The notes beneath the pieces were generated by a model that saw nothing but the letters and a program-made list of their open reading frames with translations, ran no database searches and was not told where the DNA came from. Position numbers and translations under genes: made by a program. DNA of 21,845 nucleotides from positions 1-21,845 of the IMG/VR virus record IMGVR_UViG_3300027917_002810. One strand, written 5' to 3'. Of the stretch, positions 1 to 7,500 are shown in pieces. The DNA is from a virus. Each line of letters begins with the position of its first letter. Position 1 is the first letter of the stretch.

Positions 1-49
1 CTTTTTCTGGCAAGAAGCTCAGATTTTCTCCGACTTTGTTTATAGCCAT
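1..49 (-). CDS. Start of a further gene, cut by the window edge
   Basis: Only the first 16 codons are present, reading MAINKVGENLSFLPEK. The ATG overlaps the stop of the preceding gene as TAATG, the same coupling seen at five other junctions here, which is why I accept so short a piece. There is too little sequence to assign a function. Confidence 0.5.
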   Translation of the reverse strand, partial: MAINKVGENLSFLPEK

Positions 50-657
50 TATTCTGCCTCCGCCCAAAAATTGTCTAATAGGAAGTCTAGTTCGCCATCC
101 ATGACATCATCTTCATCGCCATCCATGGCATCATCTTCCTCTTCCTCTTTTTCTACATCAACTTTTACTTCTACTTCAACCTCTTCCTCGTCCTTATCTT
201 TTGCCATTTGAGAATCGAAGAAGTCTAGTGCGCTTTGTTCTGTTGCACCGTCATCGTTAAACAGTCCATCAAGATCTTTTTGTGATGGCCTTTTTCCATT
301 AGTAATTTCATAAAACTTTTTAACAGAATCGCCAAGACACCCTTTGGTCTTTTCCATGTCTTTTACAACTTTATCTAGCCCCATTTCTTTAATTTGATCG
401 GCTACGTCAAAATAACGTAATCGTCTGAAAAATTCATTAAGCCCTTCTATAGAAGATCCAACTCCCTTATCTGCATCATGTAGAAAAACAATTAGGTTTT
501 TCTTTACATCATCATCTAGTTTTTTCAGGGGAGCTTTAGGGCGGGCAGAGTAAGACTGGAGCGTTCGATCAATATCTTCAGCAAGATCAAATCGACCCTC
601 ACGGTCGAATTTGTCCGCCATCTTAACGAGCATTTTTATAAGTTCGTCTGATTTCAT
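49..657 (-). CDS. Acidic-tailed protein with N-terminal helical-hairpin module
   Basis: This is a 202-aa protein of unknown function. The ATG at 657 is chosen over an upstream in-frame ATG at 711 because AAGGAG lies about nine bases before it and the longer form would run through the 58-aa gene upstream. Residues 4-34 carry the helical-hairpin module found in several neighbours (LVKMADKFDREGRFDLAEDI). The middle is helical and mixed in charge. From about residue 150 the chain becomes a highly acidic, low-complexity run of E, D, V and K, ending in a hydrophobic patch with Phe and Trp (DFLLDNFWAEAE). Acidic tails of this sort occur in DNA-mimic, scaffold and chaperone-like phage proteins, but none of these roles can be claimed. 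The stop overlaps the next start (TAATG). Confidence 0.8.
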   Translation of the reverse strand: MKSDELIKMLVKMADKFDREGRFDLAEDIDRTLQSYSARPKAPLKKLDDDVKKNLIVFLHDADKGVGSSIEGLNEFFRRLRYFDVADQIKEMGLDKVVKDMEKTKGCLGDSVKKFYEITNGKRPSQKDLDGLFNDDGATEQSALDFFDSQMAKDKDEEEVEVEVKVDVEKEEEEDDAMDGDEDDVMDGELDFLLDNFWAEAE

Positions 658-670
658 TCTCACGCGCTCC

Positions 671-847
671 TTATTCATTCTCGATTGATTCATCAATGTC
701 ACAGTTTTCACAGACTAGCTCATTATCTTCGGCTTCAACTGCAACCACAACAAGTTTGCTACCACACTTAGGGCATTTTTCCTTGTCGCCATCTTTATCA
801 TAGTATGCCAAAACAGGCATAGCATCGCCAGTTTTTCTAAACGCCAT
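671..847 (-). CDS. Small zinc-ribbon protein (58 aa)
   Basis: This is a 58-aa protein that begins MAFRKTGDAM and ends in an acidic tail. It has two Cys pairs, C25-P-K-C28 and C46-E-N-C49, separated by 17 residues, which is a typical zinc-ribbon arrangement. The ATG at 847 overlaps the stop of the preceding gene as TAATG, and GGAG lies about seven bases upstream inside that gene's last codons. Its own TAA is embedded in the AAGGAG that serves the next gene. Small zinc ribbons may bind nucleic acid or stabilise protein contacts. No specific role can be assigned. Confidence 0.75.
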   Translation of the reverse strand: MAFRKTGDAMPVLAYYDKDGDKEKCPKCGSKLVVVAVEAEDNELVCENCDIDESIENE

Positions 848-1440
848 TACTCGCTCCTAGTTAATTGTCTAAGTATTCTTGCTCGCCGTCTTATTCTAAA
901 TTGCAGTTCACTAATTTTCATACGCCCAAGAATATCATGATCAATGTGATTAAAGAGCTGACTGTCTACAACATCAATAATTGATTTCTGACGTTTTTCT
1001 AGTTGAGCAGCAAGTTGTTCTAGTGTCTTTGTAAATCCTTCACGCTCTACTTCATTTAGCAGATCCAGAATAGCTTCGACACCATCAGACAATTCACCAA
1101 TTTCAGCAATAATGATCTCGCGCAACTTGATCATATCTGGGTCGCTTATTTTGGCTAATTTCTCTAATGATATCTTCGTTGAAGACAAAAAATCATTAAA
1201 CGTATCGCGAATCTTACGGCGATATCTAAGTAGTCTACCAAGATATTTGTTTTTCAGCTCGTCTTTTTCTGGCCTTTGTTCTACTATTGCGTCCCGCAGG
1301 TCAGTAACAGTCCTGATAGCTTTATCAAGCTTTTTAAGTATCTTTTTAAAATCGTCCTTAACGATCTTGGCAATAGCGCGTTCTGCGTCGGTAACGACCA
1401 AGGTCATTCTCGGACCAGTTGCAACATTTGTTCGCATCAT
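847..1440 (-). CDS. Helical coiled-coil protein of unknown function
   Basis: This is a 197-aa protein, almost wholly helical by composition, with long heptad-like stretches (residues about 20-160) rich in Lys, Glu, Ile and Leu and an Arg-rich C-terminus (RIRRRARILRQL). No Cys, signal peptide or membrane segment is visible. GAGGG lies six bases before the ATG at 1440, with a second ATG immediately after it. It is the first gene after the only sizeable intergenic gap in this part of the window. A structural or chaperone role would fit the neighbourhood but is a guess. Confidence 0.75.
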   Translation of the reverse strand: MMRTNVATGPRMTLVVTDAERAIAKIVKDDFKKILKKLDKAIRTVTDLRDAIVEQRPEKDELKNKYLGRLLRYRRKIRDTFNDFLSSTKISLEKLAKISDPDMIKLREIIIAEIGELSDGVEAILDLLNEVEREGFTKTLEQLAAQLEKRQKSIIDVVDSQLFNHIDHDILGRMKISELQFRIRRRARILRQLTRSE

Positions 1441-1556
1441 CTATTGCCCTCATGTCAATATTCTCTCAAAAAACGCACAGGTATAGCCGAATACACCACT
1501 CCGTATACATTAATGGCAGAATATTAATAGATTTTTCCTTTATTTGCCTCACTTCA
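1441..1556. other. Intergenic spacer
   Basis: This 116-base spacer is the largest in the window. On the minus strand it holds one weak stem-loop followed by six T residues (annotated separately) and a GAGGG ribosome binding site for the next gene. I see no convincing sigma70 or T4-late-type promoter and no supported small gene. The only ORF is 14 codons long and lacks a ribosome binding site. Confidence 0.5.
1468..1497 (-). terminator. Weak terminator-like hairpin with T6 tract
   Basis: Read on the minus strand, GGTGTA-TTCGGC-TATACC can form a six-pair stem (one G-T pair) with a UUCG-containing loop. It is followed six bases later by TTTTTT. The stem is short and the T tract is displaced, so an attenuator or a chance structure is equally possible. 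Confidence 0.3.
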
Positions 1557-2300
1557 CTATCTGTCAGACGGGCCATATGCCCCTTCTAGATTCCCATAAC
1601 CACTATAAAAATATGCATCAGAAAATCCTTGAAACATTCCAGCGTTCTGGTTGTCGGTAACTCCTGTTCCAACTCGACCATTTGACCTTGCTGGAGCTTC
1701 TTCCTTCTGCTTTTTCTTATCCTTGTCTTTAACCTTATGTTTTTTCTTATTTTTTTCCTTCTTTTCTAGTTTCTTTATTACCTTAAGTATATCATCTATT
1801 GCATCAGCTTCTTCGTAGAGCCCTTGTTTGTCTAATGTATTTGCTAGGTTAGCTAATTTTTCTGCTTCTTGTATACTAAATGTGCCTCTATTTTCCTGCA
1901 TACTTCCTGCACTTCCACCTTCTTCTTGCTGTGGACCACCCACATTAACTTGATCGTCCGGCCTTAATTTAGTTACATCAATAACATTGTCTTCACATAG
2001 GCTTCCGTCAACCGCATTCATAGCCATATATACCTTATCCGATGCATCTATAAAACCAGCTTCTTCTAAAAATCCAGCAATATCTGATAGTTTTGAGAGA
2101 GCCTTTGTTTCTTTATCGTCAGCACTTCCATCATCTGCGTGATGTTTAAAATACTGAACCTCGCGTTCACGCTTTTTTGCACCTGCCAAAGAATTATAAG
2201 TGCCCAAATTCCGCCTCTTTCCGCTCTTGTCTTTCTTTTTACTATAAAGACGATATTTGCCACCTTTTAATTTTTGAATAATAGCAGTTTTAATAAGCAT
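1557..2300 (-). CDS. Basic protein with YRLYS-type domain and two helical-hairpin modules
   Basis: This is a 247-aa protein. Residues 8-53 form a basic segment of the kind YRLYSKKK...NLGTY...AKKRE.EVQYFKHH. From memory, this resembles a short domain common in phage and bacterial hypothetical proteins, of unknown function. Two copies of the local helical-hairpin module follow at about 67-95 (diverged) and 145-177 (LANLANTLDKQGLYEEADAI). A lysine-rich, low-complexity stretch (about 172-200) and a Gly/Tyr-rich tail end the protein. AAGG lies nine bases before the ATG. The gene starts ten bases after its neighbour's stop. The mix of a possible nucleic-acid-binding basic patch and protein-interaction hairpins suggests a virion or DNA-associated role, which is inference only. 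Confidence 0.8.
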   Translation of the reverse strand: MLIKTAIIQKLKGGKYRLYSKKKDKSGKRRNLGTYNSLAGAKKREREVQYFKHHADDGSADDKETKALSKLSDIAGFLEEAGFIDASDKVYMAMNAVDGSLCEDNVIDVTKLRPDDQVNVGGPQQEEGGSAGSMQENRGTFSIQEAEKLANLANTLDKQGLYEEADAIDDILKVIKKLEKKEKNKKKHKVKDKDKKKQKEEAPARSNGRVGTGVTDNQNAGMFQGFSDAYFYSGYGNLEGAYGPSDR

Positions 2301-2309
2301 ACTAGTACC

Positions 2310-2894
2310 TTATAGTTTAAATTCTTCTTTTGGGCCAAGATCTACTTCTGGCGGAAGCTCTGGTGTTGGCATTTCTATTGTTACTGGCGTTCCAGTTGGC
2401 TCGCCACGAGGACCAGTTTGTTCTGGACGCTTATTTGCAACACCTTGTCGTGCCATCATTTCTCTGTTATATATCTCTTGCATCTGTGGGAAATATGCCC
2501 TTGCGGCTCGTGTTTTTGGTCCAGCCCTACCATCTACCACAAGTGGCCGACCAAACATTTCTCTCATTGTTGATCTTGCCATTATTTGTAAATCTCTAAC
2601 CTTTCTATATAGTTGATTAAACTGTCTTTGAAATCTTTGAATTTTAGGAACGGGCACAAACTCTTCTCTACCAGCTGTTCCTTTATCGACAGAAGGAGGC
2701 ACTTGTGGAAGACCTCCGGCACCAGCTCCTGGTGGCATTCTAGTCGGATCGACCGGTCCCATCAGACCTGGGGCCAACTGTTCTCTGAACCCCTCTGCTT
2801 CTCTAATAATATCATCTATAATAGATGCCTCTGCATGCAGACCTTTTTTGTCCAAACTATTAGCTATATCAATAAGTTGTTTGAGGATATTCAT
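2310..2894 (-). CDS. Hairpin-module protein with peptidoglycan-binding-like segment
   Basis: This is a 194-aa protein. Residues 2-34 are a well-kept helical-hairpin module (LIDIANSLDKKGLHAEASII). A Pro/Gly linker follows (about 45-70), then a helical region. Around residues 115-135 the segment VVDGRAGPKTRAARAYF matches the second half of a PG_binding_1 repeat (usual form VDG.fGpkTraAv..FQ). The final third is rich in Pro, Thr and Glu. The first half of a PG_binding_1 fold is not obvious, so peptidoglycan binding is tentative. The start at 2894 is supported by GGGAG seven bases upstream. Confidence 0.8.
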   Translation of the reverse strand: MNILKQLIDIANSLDKKGLHAEASIIDDIIREAEGFREQLAPGLMGPVDPTRMPPGAGAGGLPQVPPSVDKGTAGREEFVPVPKIQRFQRQFNQLYRKVRDLQIMARSTMREMFGRPLVVDGRAGPKTRAARAYFPQMQEIYNREMMARQGVANKRPEQTGPRGEPTGTPVTIEMPTPELPPEVDLGPKEEFKL

Positions 2895-2907
2895 GCCTTT
2901 TCTCCCA

Positions 2908-3294
2908 CTATTTTCTCTTTTTTCTTACACGTTTTAGCCACTCTTCTGTAAGTCGCCTTTGCCTAACTTCCTCTGGTGGTTCCTTATACATCGGCTGAAT
3001 TACTATTACATCATGTTGCCCATTTGGTCTAATAGCAGCCACGTAATAAAACTTATGCGACAATCTTATTTCTGCATCTTCGCCTGGTGTACGTAGCGGA
3101 AACCTATGCAGTGGTTTGGCTTTTGCATAATCTGACGCTATCAGTTCATTAATAATAGCATTATTTCCCAACATTTGTGGCACATTTTGTGTCTGATAGT
3201 ATTTGCGCCAATAGTTGCGGGCAGAAGTGCTAACTCCAATATTTGCAGACGTCCCTCGCTCTACTCCAGCCATATGACGGATAGATAATGCCAT
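2908..3294 (-). CDS. Conserved-looking small protein, unknown function
   Basis: This is a 128-aa protein with a mixed alpha/beta composition and a strongly basic, helical C-terminus (WLKRVRKKRK). The middle has beta-like segments (HKFYYVAAIRPNGQHDVIVI). AGGTGG, overlapping the previous gene's last codons and stop, lies six bases before the ATG. No motif was recognised and no hairpin module is present, unlike its neighbours. Confidence 0.75.
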   Translation of the reverse strand: MALSIRHMAGVERGTSANIGVSTSARNYWRKYYQTQNVPQMLGNNAIINELIASDYAKAKPLHRFPLRTPGEDAEIRLSHKFYYVAAIRPNGQHDVIVIQPMYKEPPEEVRQRRLTEEWLKRVRKKRK

Positions 3295-3297
3295 TTT

Positions 3298-3730
3298 TTA
3301 CCACCTGTTTTTCTTTTCTCTCTTCATCTTTGCTTTTTCTTTTGCTGGCCTATCCCGTTCATTGATTTGCTTACGTTTTTTGTCGGATAAATTATGGAAC
3401 CAGATCTCGCCAATAGTCTTGGCCACTTGCTCTTTAGAATAATCCGGATTATTTTCCTTTATTTTTTTCTCCATTTTATCCCACCATTTTTTTGGTGCCT
3501 TGCCCTTATTCTTTTTTTTTTGACTCCTTAAGGAGTTCATCAAAGTAGCTTGCAAGAGCAATGTCGCCTTCTTGGTCGAAGTGATCGGCCAATGCAACCA
3601 TATCCTCGTCGGTGAGACCAACTCTTTCAGATAATGATTTCATTACCTTCTCAATTTCTGCCGCCTCGTCATACATGCCCTTTTTGTCTAATGTGTATGC
3701 AAGCTTATACAGCTTAACGAGTGTACTCAT
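3298..3730 (-). CDS. Two-frame gene: hairpin-module N-terminus joined to a basic domain across an A10 tract
   Basis: Frame 0 runs from the ATG at 3730 (GGAGG six bases upstream) to a TAA at 3508-3506. It gives 74 aa with two hairpin modules (about 4-33 and 40-68; LYKLAYTLDKKGMYDEAAEI). Right before the stop is a run of ten A (3521-3512). Moving +1 (or losing one A) in this run continues directly into a second frame to the TAA at 3298. That part encodes a basic domain (PKKWWDKMEKK...NPDYSKEQV...IWFHNLSDKKRK) that has no start codon with a ribosome binding site of its own. The joined product would be 143 aa. Whether this is one gene with a homopolymer error, a programmed frameshift or slippage site, or a real break cannot be told from sequence. 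Confidence 0.65.
3512..3529 (-). promoter_or_regulatory. Candidate +1 frameshift/slippage site: SD-like AAGGAG before A10
   Basis: The mRNA reads AAGGAG, then UCA AAA AAA AAA GAA UAA in frame 0. The SD-like hexamer sits three bases before the first AAA codon, the same spacing as the stimulatory SD in the E. coli prfB +1 frameshift. A run of ten A also favours RNA-polymerase slippage. Either event would join the two halves of the surrounding gene. Homopolymer miscounting in the assembly is the main alternative. Confidence 0.45.
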
Positions 3731-3744
3731 TTTATCCTCCGTAC

Positions 3745-4068
3745 TTACATTATATCCATGTTTTTCTTGTCTTTAAGCCATTGTTTACCAGATCTCATAG
3801 TAGATGTGGCATTTTCGATTAGTTTAAATTTAGTTTCTGCCTTCCAAAACATCTGAATTTTGGTTTCATCCATATAAAATTCTTGCCCTTGATCATTTAC
3901 AAACGTTATAACGCCACTTTCTACATCATATGCTGTTGGCGTAGCAATTAAAAGAGTATATGCCTGAACATCGCCATCGGCGTACGACAACCACTCATTT
4001 TCAAATCCAACGAACAGTTCTAGTTTTTGGTTAAGCAAGTTATTTGCTATGAATTTTCCGTTAGGCAT
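3745..4068 (-). CDS. Small beta-rich protein, unknown function
   Basis: This is a 107-aa protein. The first two thirds alternate hydrophobic residues in short strands (KLELFVGFENEWLSYADGDV, YTLLIATPTAYDVESGVITF), suggesting a small beta-barrel. The C-terminal third is basic and helical. The start codon follows the stop of the preceding gene by one base, with AAGGAA upstream inside that gene. No family was recognised. Confidence 0.75.
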   Translation of the reverse strand: MPNGKFIANNLLNQKLELFVGFENEWLSYADGDVQAYTLLIATPTAYDVESGVITFVNDQGQEFYMDETKIQMFWKAETKFKLIENATSTMRSGKQWLKDKKNMDIM

Positions 4069-4069
4069 A

Positions 4070-4465
4070 TTATCGTTCCTTGTTTTTATACATCTCTAAT
4101 TCTTTTCTAGCCTCTTCTTCGCTTTTAAAATAGCCAGATTCACGGGACCATGGTCCACATTGCCCACAGAATCTGCCAATATAATATCCAGCAGCAGACT
4201 TTTGGACATCTAGAGGCATAGGTTCGCCACATTCATCGCATTTCATATCATCCAGATATGCAGGTTCCCTTTCGCCAGTCTCTACATCACGCATAAATCC
4301 TTCTTCTTCTGCTACATATTTCTTTTCTGGGTCCAAATGTGACATAAATTCTGTATCTAGCTCTCCAGCTTCCTTCAAAATCTCGTCTATTTCACTAGCT
4401 TCTGCATGAAAACCTTTCTGGTCCAATAGATTTGCCAATTCAGCTAGTTTGTTCAGAATTTTCAT
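4070..4465 (-). CDS. Hairpin module plus zinc ribbon protein
   Basis: This is a 131-aa protein. Residues 2-33 are a close copy of the helical-hairpin module (LAELANLLDQKGFHAEASEI). A CDEC (C76, C79) and a CGQC (C100, C103) form a probable zinc ribbon, with hydrophobic GYYIGRF between them, and an acidic helical tail follows (SEEEARKELEMYKNKE). GGAGG lies eight bases before the ATG at 4465. The near-identity of its first 33 residues to those of the 194-aa and split-gene proteins nearby suggests a shared tag or interaction module fused to different partners. Confidence 0.8.
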   Translation of the reverse strand: MKILNKLAELANLLDQKGFHAEASEIDEILKEAGELDTEFMSHLDPEKKYVAEEEGFMRDVETGEREPAYLDDMKCDECGEPMPLDVQKSAAGYYIGRFCGQCGPWSRESGYFKSEEEARKELEMYKNKER

Positions 4466-4524
4466 GTTTCATCCTCCACATCTTTCAGCCTTCAATTAAT
4501 CATCATTTTATTAGCAGATTTGTC
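4466..4524. other. Short intergenic spacer after the polyprotein gene
   Basis: This is a 59-base AT-rich spacer. It contains the GGAGG ribosome binding site of the next gene and no visible hairpin or promoter. Confidence 0.4.
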
Positions 4525-7500
4525 CTAATTACGTATAATTGAATCAAATTGCCTATATAGCTCGCGGACATACTTTTGATACTTCATCTGATCATTTTCT
4601 CTTAAATATTTTAATGTTCCGTCTCGCTCCAAAAAATTACGAAATCTGTACACATATAGTTTTCGTTTCGTATCAGGATCCATATCTTTAATGTGTTTAT
4701 TAAATAACTGTGGATATGCTCTATATTCACCATCAGTTACCCAGCTTTTTAAAACATTCTCTTTCATATATTCTATAGAATTAACCATTCTTGCAAAAAA
4801 CTCTACATCAGAAGTAGCATGTTGTTCAGAGAATTCTTCTCCAGAACTTTCTTCGTTATATCTTTGATAAGTGTATGGATCATAATAACTTGGCGTACCA
4901 ACTTCCTTGTGTCTGCTAACTTTTGCACCACAATATGGGCACTCATAATCTTCAGGATATTTGTCAAATTTCTTTTTGCATCTTATGCACTGTATTGCAC
5001 CAAATTCGTCTGGTTTTACCTTTTTTATTCCCTGGCCCATAGATGACTGCATCATGTGTATTAACTCATGCTTGATAGTTGTTTTAATTCCATCATCGTC
5101 ACGCTCGCCAACGCCCCATAATACTATCTCTCTTTTGCTTTCGTCATGATGACCAGCCTTTTCTGGATGAGACCTTTCATACAGTGTAACTGTTAGTCCG
5201 CCATATATATCTTTTTCTTTTAACCATTCGTGCCGATCATATTGTTTTGTATCTGATATATCAAATTTAAAATATTTACTAATTTTTTTTCCATATTTAC
5301 TATCATTATAGTCTAGTGCATATTTACTACGCTCTTCATCAGTAATATGTGATGGATCCTGTGAATACCTAATATAGTCGTACAACGCATCTTCTGCTTT
5401 TTTAAGCGATTTTGATATCGCCCATGCATAATTTGCATACGCTTGATACTGGCGAAGCGGAAGGGCAAAGTCTGTAGAAAGAGAGGAGGAGATATCTTCA
5501 CTTTCTACATTAAACACGACATCTTTAAATCTAGGTTGCGATATTTCTAGACTAGGCAAACGAACATCTCTATAAATTTCTGGTTCGGGCTTATGTTCGC
5601 CATACTCATGTTCTTCTTCCTCTATATATTTAAACAGCCCTTCATTGTTCGTCACAATGTTTTTTGCTTCAGCCCACAGTTTGTTCCAAGCATCTTCCAG
5701 CCATTTTTCATCTATTGTGCTTATTGTTAGTTTTTTTGCCTTTTTATCATATTCAAAATTTATCCATGTTTCTTCATCAACAGGCATATTTCCATTATTT
5801 ACATCAATTGAAATTAATGGAAATGCAAAATAAAAATGTCCACTAAGAACATCGTCGTTATTTTCTGATATATTAAAATTGCAACTGTCTAGTCCTTCTG
5901 AAATTTCTTCGTCCCAATCACCTTTCTCTATCTTCTTAAATTCTTTTTTGAATATTTGATATAATGCTTTAGATCTATGCATAATATCTCTTAAAAAGAA
6001 TGTTATAGTTTTATCTCTTTCTTGATCTATACTTTTTTCTTCTATAGTGTTCAATAATTCATCTTGAGCCTTATATACGCCGTCATGTGCACTTTCTTTT
6101 TCCCAAGTCTTGTGTATAAAAATTGCCCAATCTGCTATTTCTTGATACATCTTTTTTGGATAATCAATTATCCCTGCTAGCCTAGATAATTTAGTCTTTT
6201 TTTTTAAGCCAAGTGGAATCACAGTATGGTCATCGCCGTTCCATATCTCCACCTCATGTATCATACAAGAGCCACTTGGAACCTCACCATCATAAATTTT
6301 CTTCGGTGGTTCCATATATTCTAGAGTTGTATGTGGCTTGTAAGTCGGAAAACTATCAACCAGATCAACCTTAGCGTTCAAGATCGCTTTCTTTAATGCC
6401 TTGTTTAACTTCTTCAGTTCGTCAGATATGATTGTCATCTTTGCAACTTTGCAATCATCGGAATGCTTTGTGGCCGGAAAATATGTTACCTTGTCGTCTA
6501 GTGTTATTTCAAACGGCTCATGTTCCATTGCAACCCGTCTCACGATTTCCTCAACCAAAATCTCGTTACACTCTTTGATCGGGCCAATGTAAAGCGTAGT
6601 TATATGTGGAGTAGAATCATCATGTTCACCTAACGACGGAAATTGCTTCGCGAGTTCCTTTGGAAGCTTAATAAACACACCGGCATTTTTCTTATCACCA
6701 GCACGCTTCGATAGTTTTCTTGGCACATCTCGTGCAGAAAACTTTGAAGCTGACTTATCAAGACCAAGATCCATATACAGCTTCTGTGCCACTTGTGCGG
6801 CCTGCTCTTTTGTAGCTCCTGGGTTTTCTAATTGCCAATCCATTAGCGCCTTTGTGAGTTGGCCAACCCATGGTCCGCCCTTACGGTTGACAAGTTGCAT
6901 AATCTCATTGCCGTTTAGAATTGGCTTAAATTCATGAGCCTTTTCAAGTCCCATTTCGCCAACCTGTTCTTTCATCGATTTAAAATATGTTGGATCAAAT
7001 GTTGACAACCAATCCTTTTTGTGGGCAGAAGTATCGGCCATCGCTAAATCTATAGCATTTTCCCAGTCTTCGCCAATGGTTTGTACAAACTTACCCAATG
7101 CTTTACGACTCTTGTTGCATACCTCATTATTTTTTTGCCTTTGTGGATTAACACGACGAGCAGCATCTATTAATTTTTTAACTTCCTCGATTTCCTCTAC
7201 ACGAATGCCTGGTAATCTTCGCAATGCGTATTCTGCAGCACGCATACTTGCATCTTCGTGGCCATGATAAGTATTTACTTCCTTGTTATCTTCTACTATC
7301 TTTGTCCCTTTAATTTCTGGATCAAGTTTTCCAGCATCATGCATTAATGCAGCAAGATTAATTACAAACTTTTTTGAATCGCTTAGATTTCTGTCTTTAA
7401 TAATTGTCTGTAAATTGCTCAAGGTTTCCATTGTGTGTCCCCACACATCTAGTTCATGGAACGAACTTTTCTGATCCATTTCCCATTCTTCATATTCCTC

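Noticed and set aside
49-711. Longer start (ATG 711) for the acidic-tailed protein
   Set aside because: It would read through the 58-aa zinc-ribbon gene, while AAGGAG precedes the ATG at 657.
1112-1486. 124-codon plus-strand frame
   Set aside because: It is antisense to the 197-aa coiled-coil gene, which has a good ribosome binding site and coupled neighbours.
1441-1556. Promoter in the largest spacer
   Set aside because: A TTGACA-like hexamer is present, but no -10 element lies at a suitable distance, and no T4-late-type TATAAATA is present.
3298-3540. Independent gene starting at ATG 3540 for the basic domain
   Set aside because: There is no Shine-Dalgarno sequence before that ATG, and its first residues overlap the hairpin-module frame. 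A frame change at A10 explains the arrangement better.
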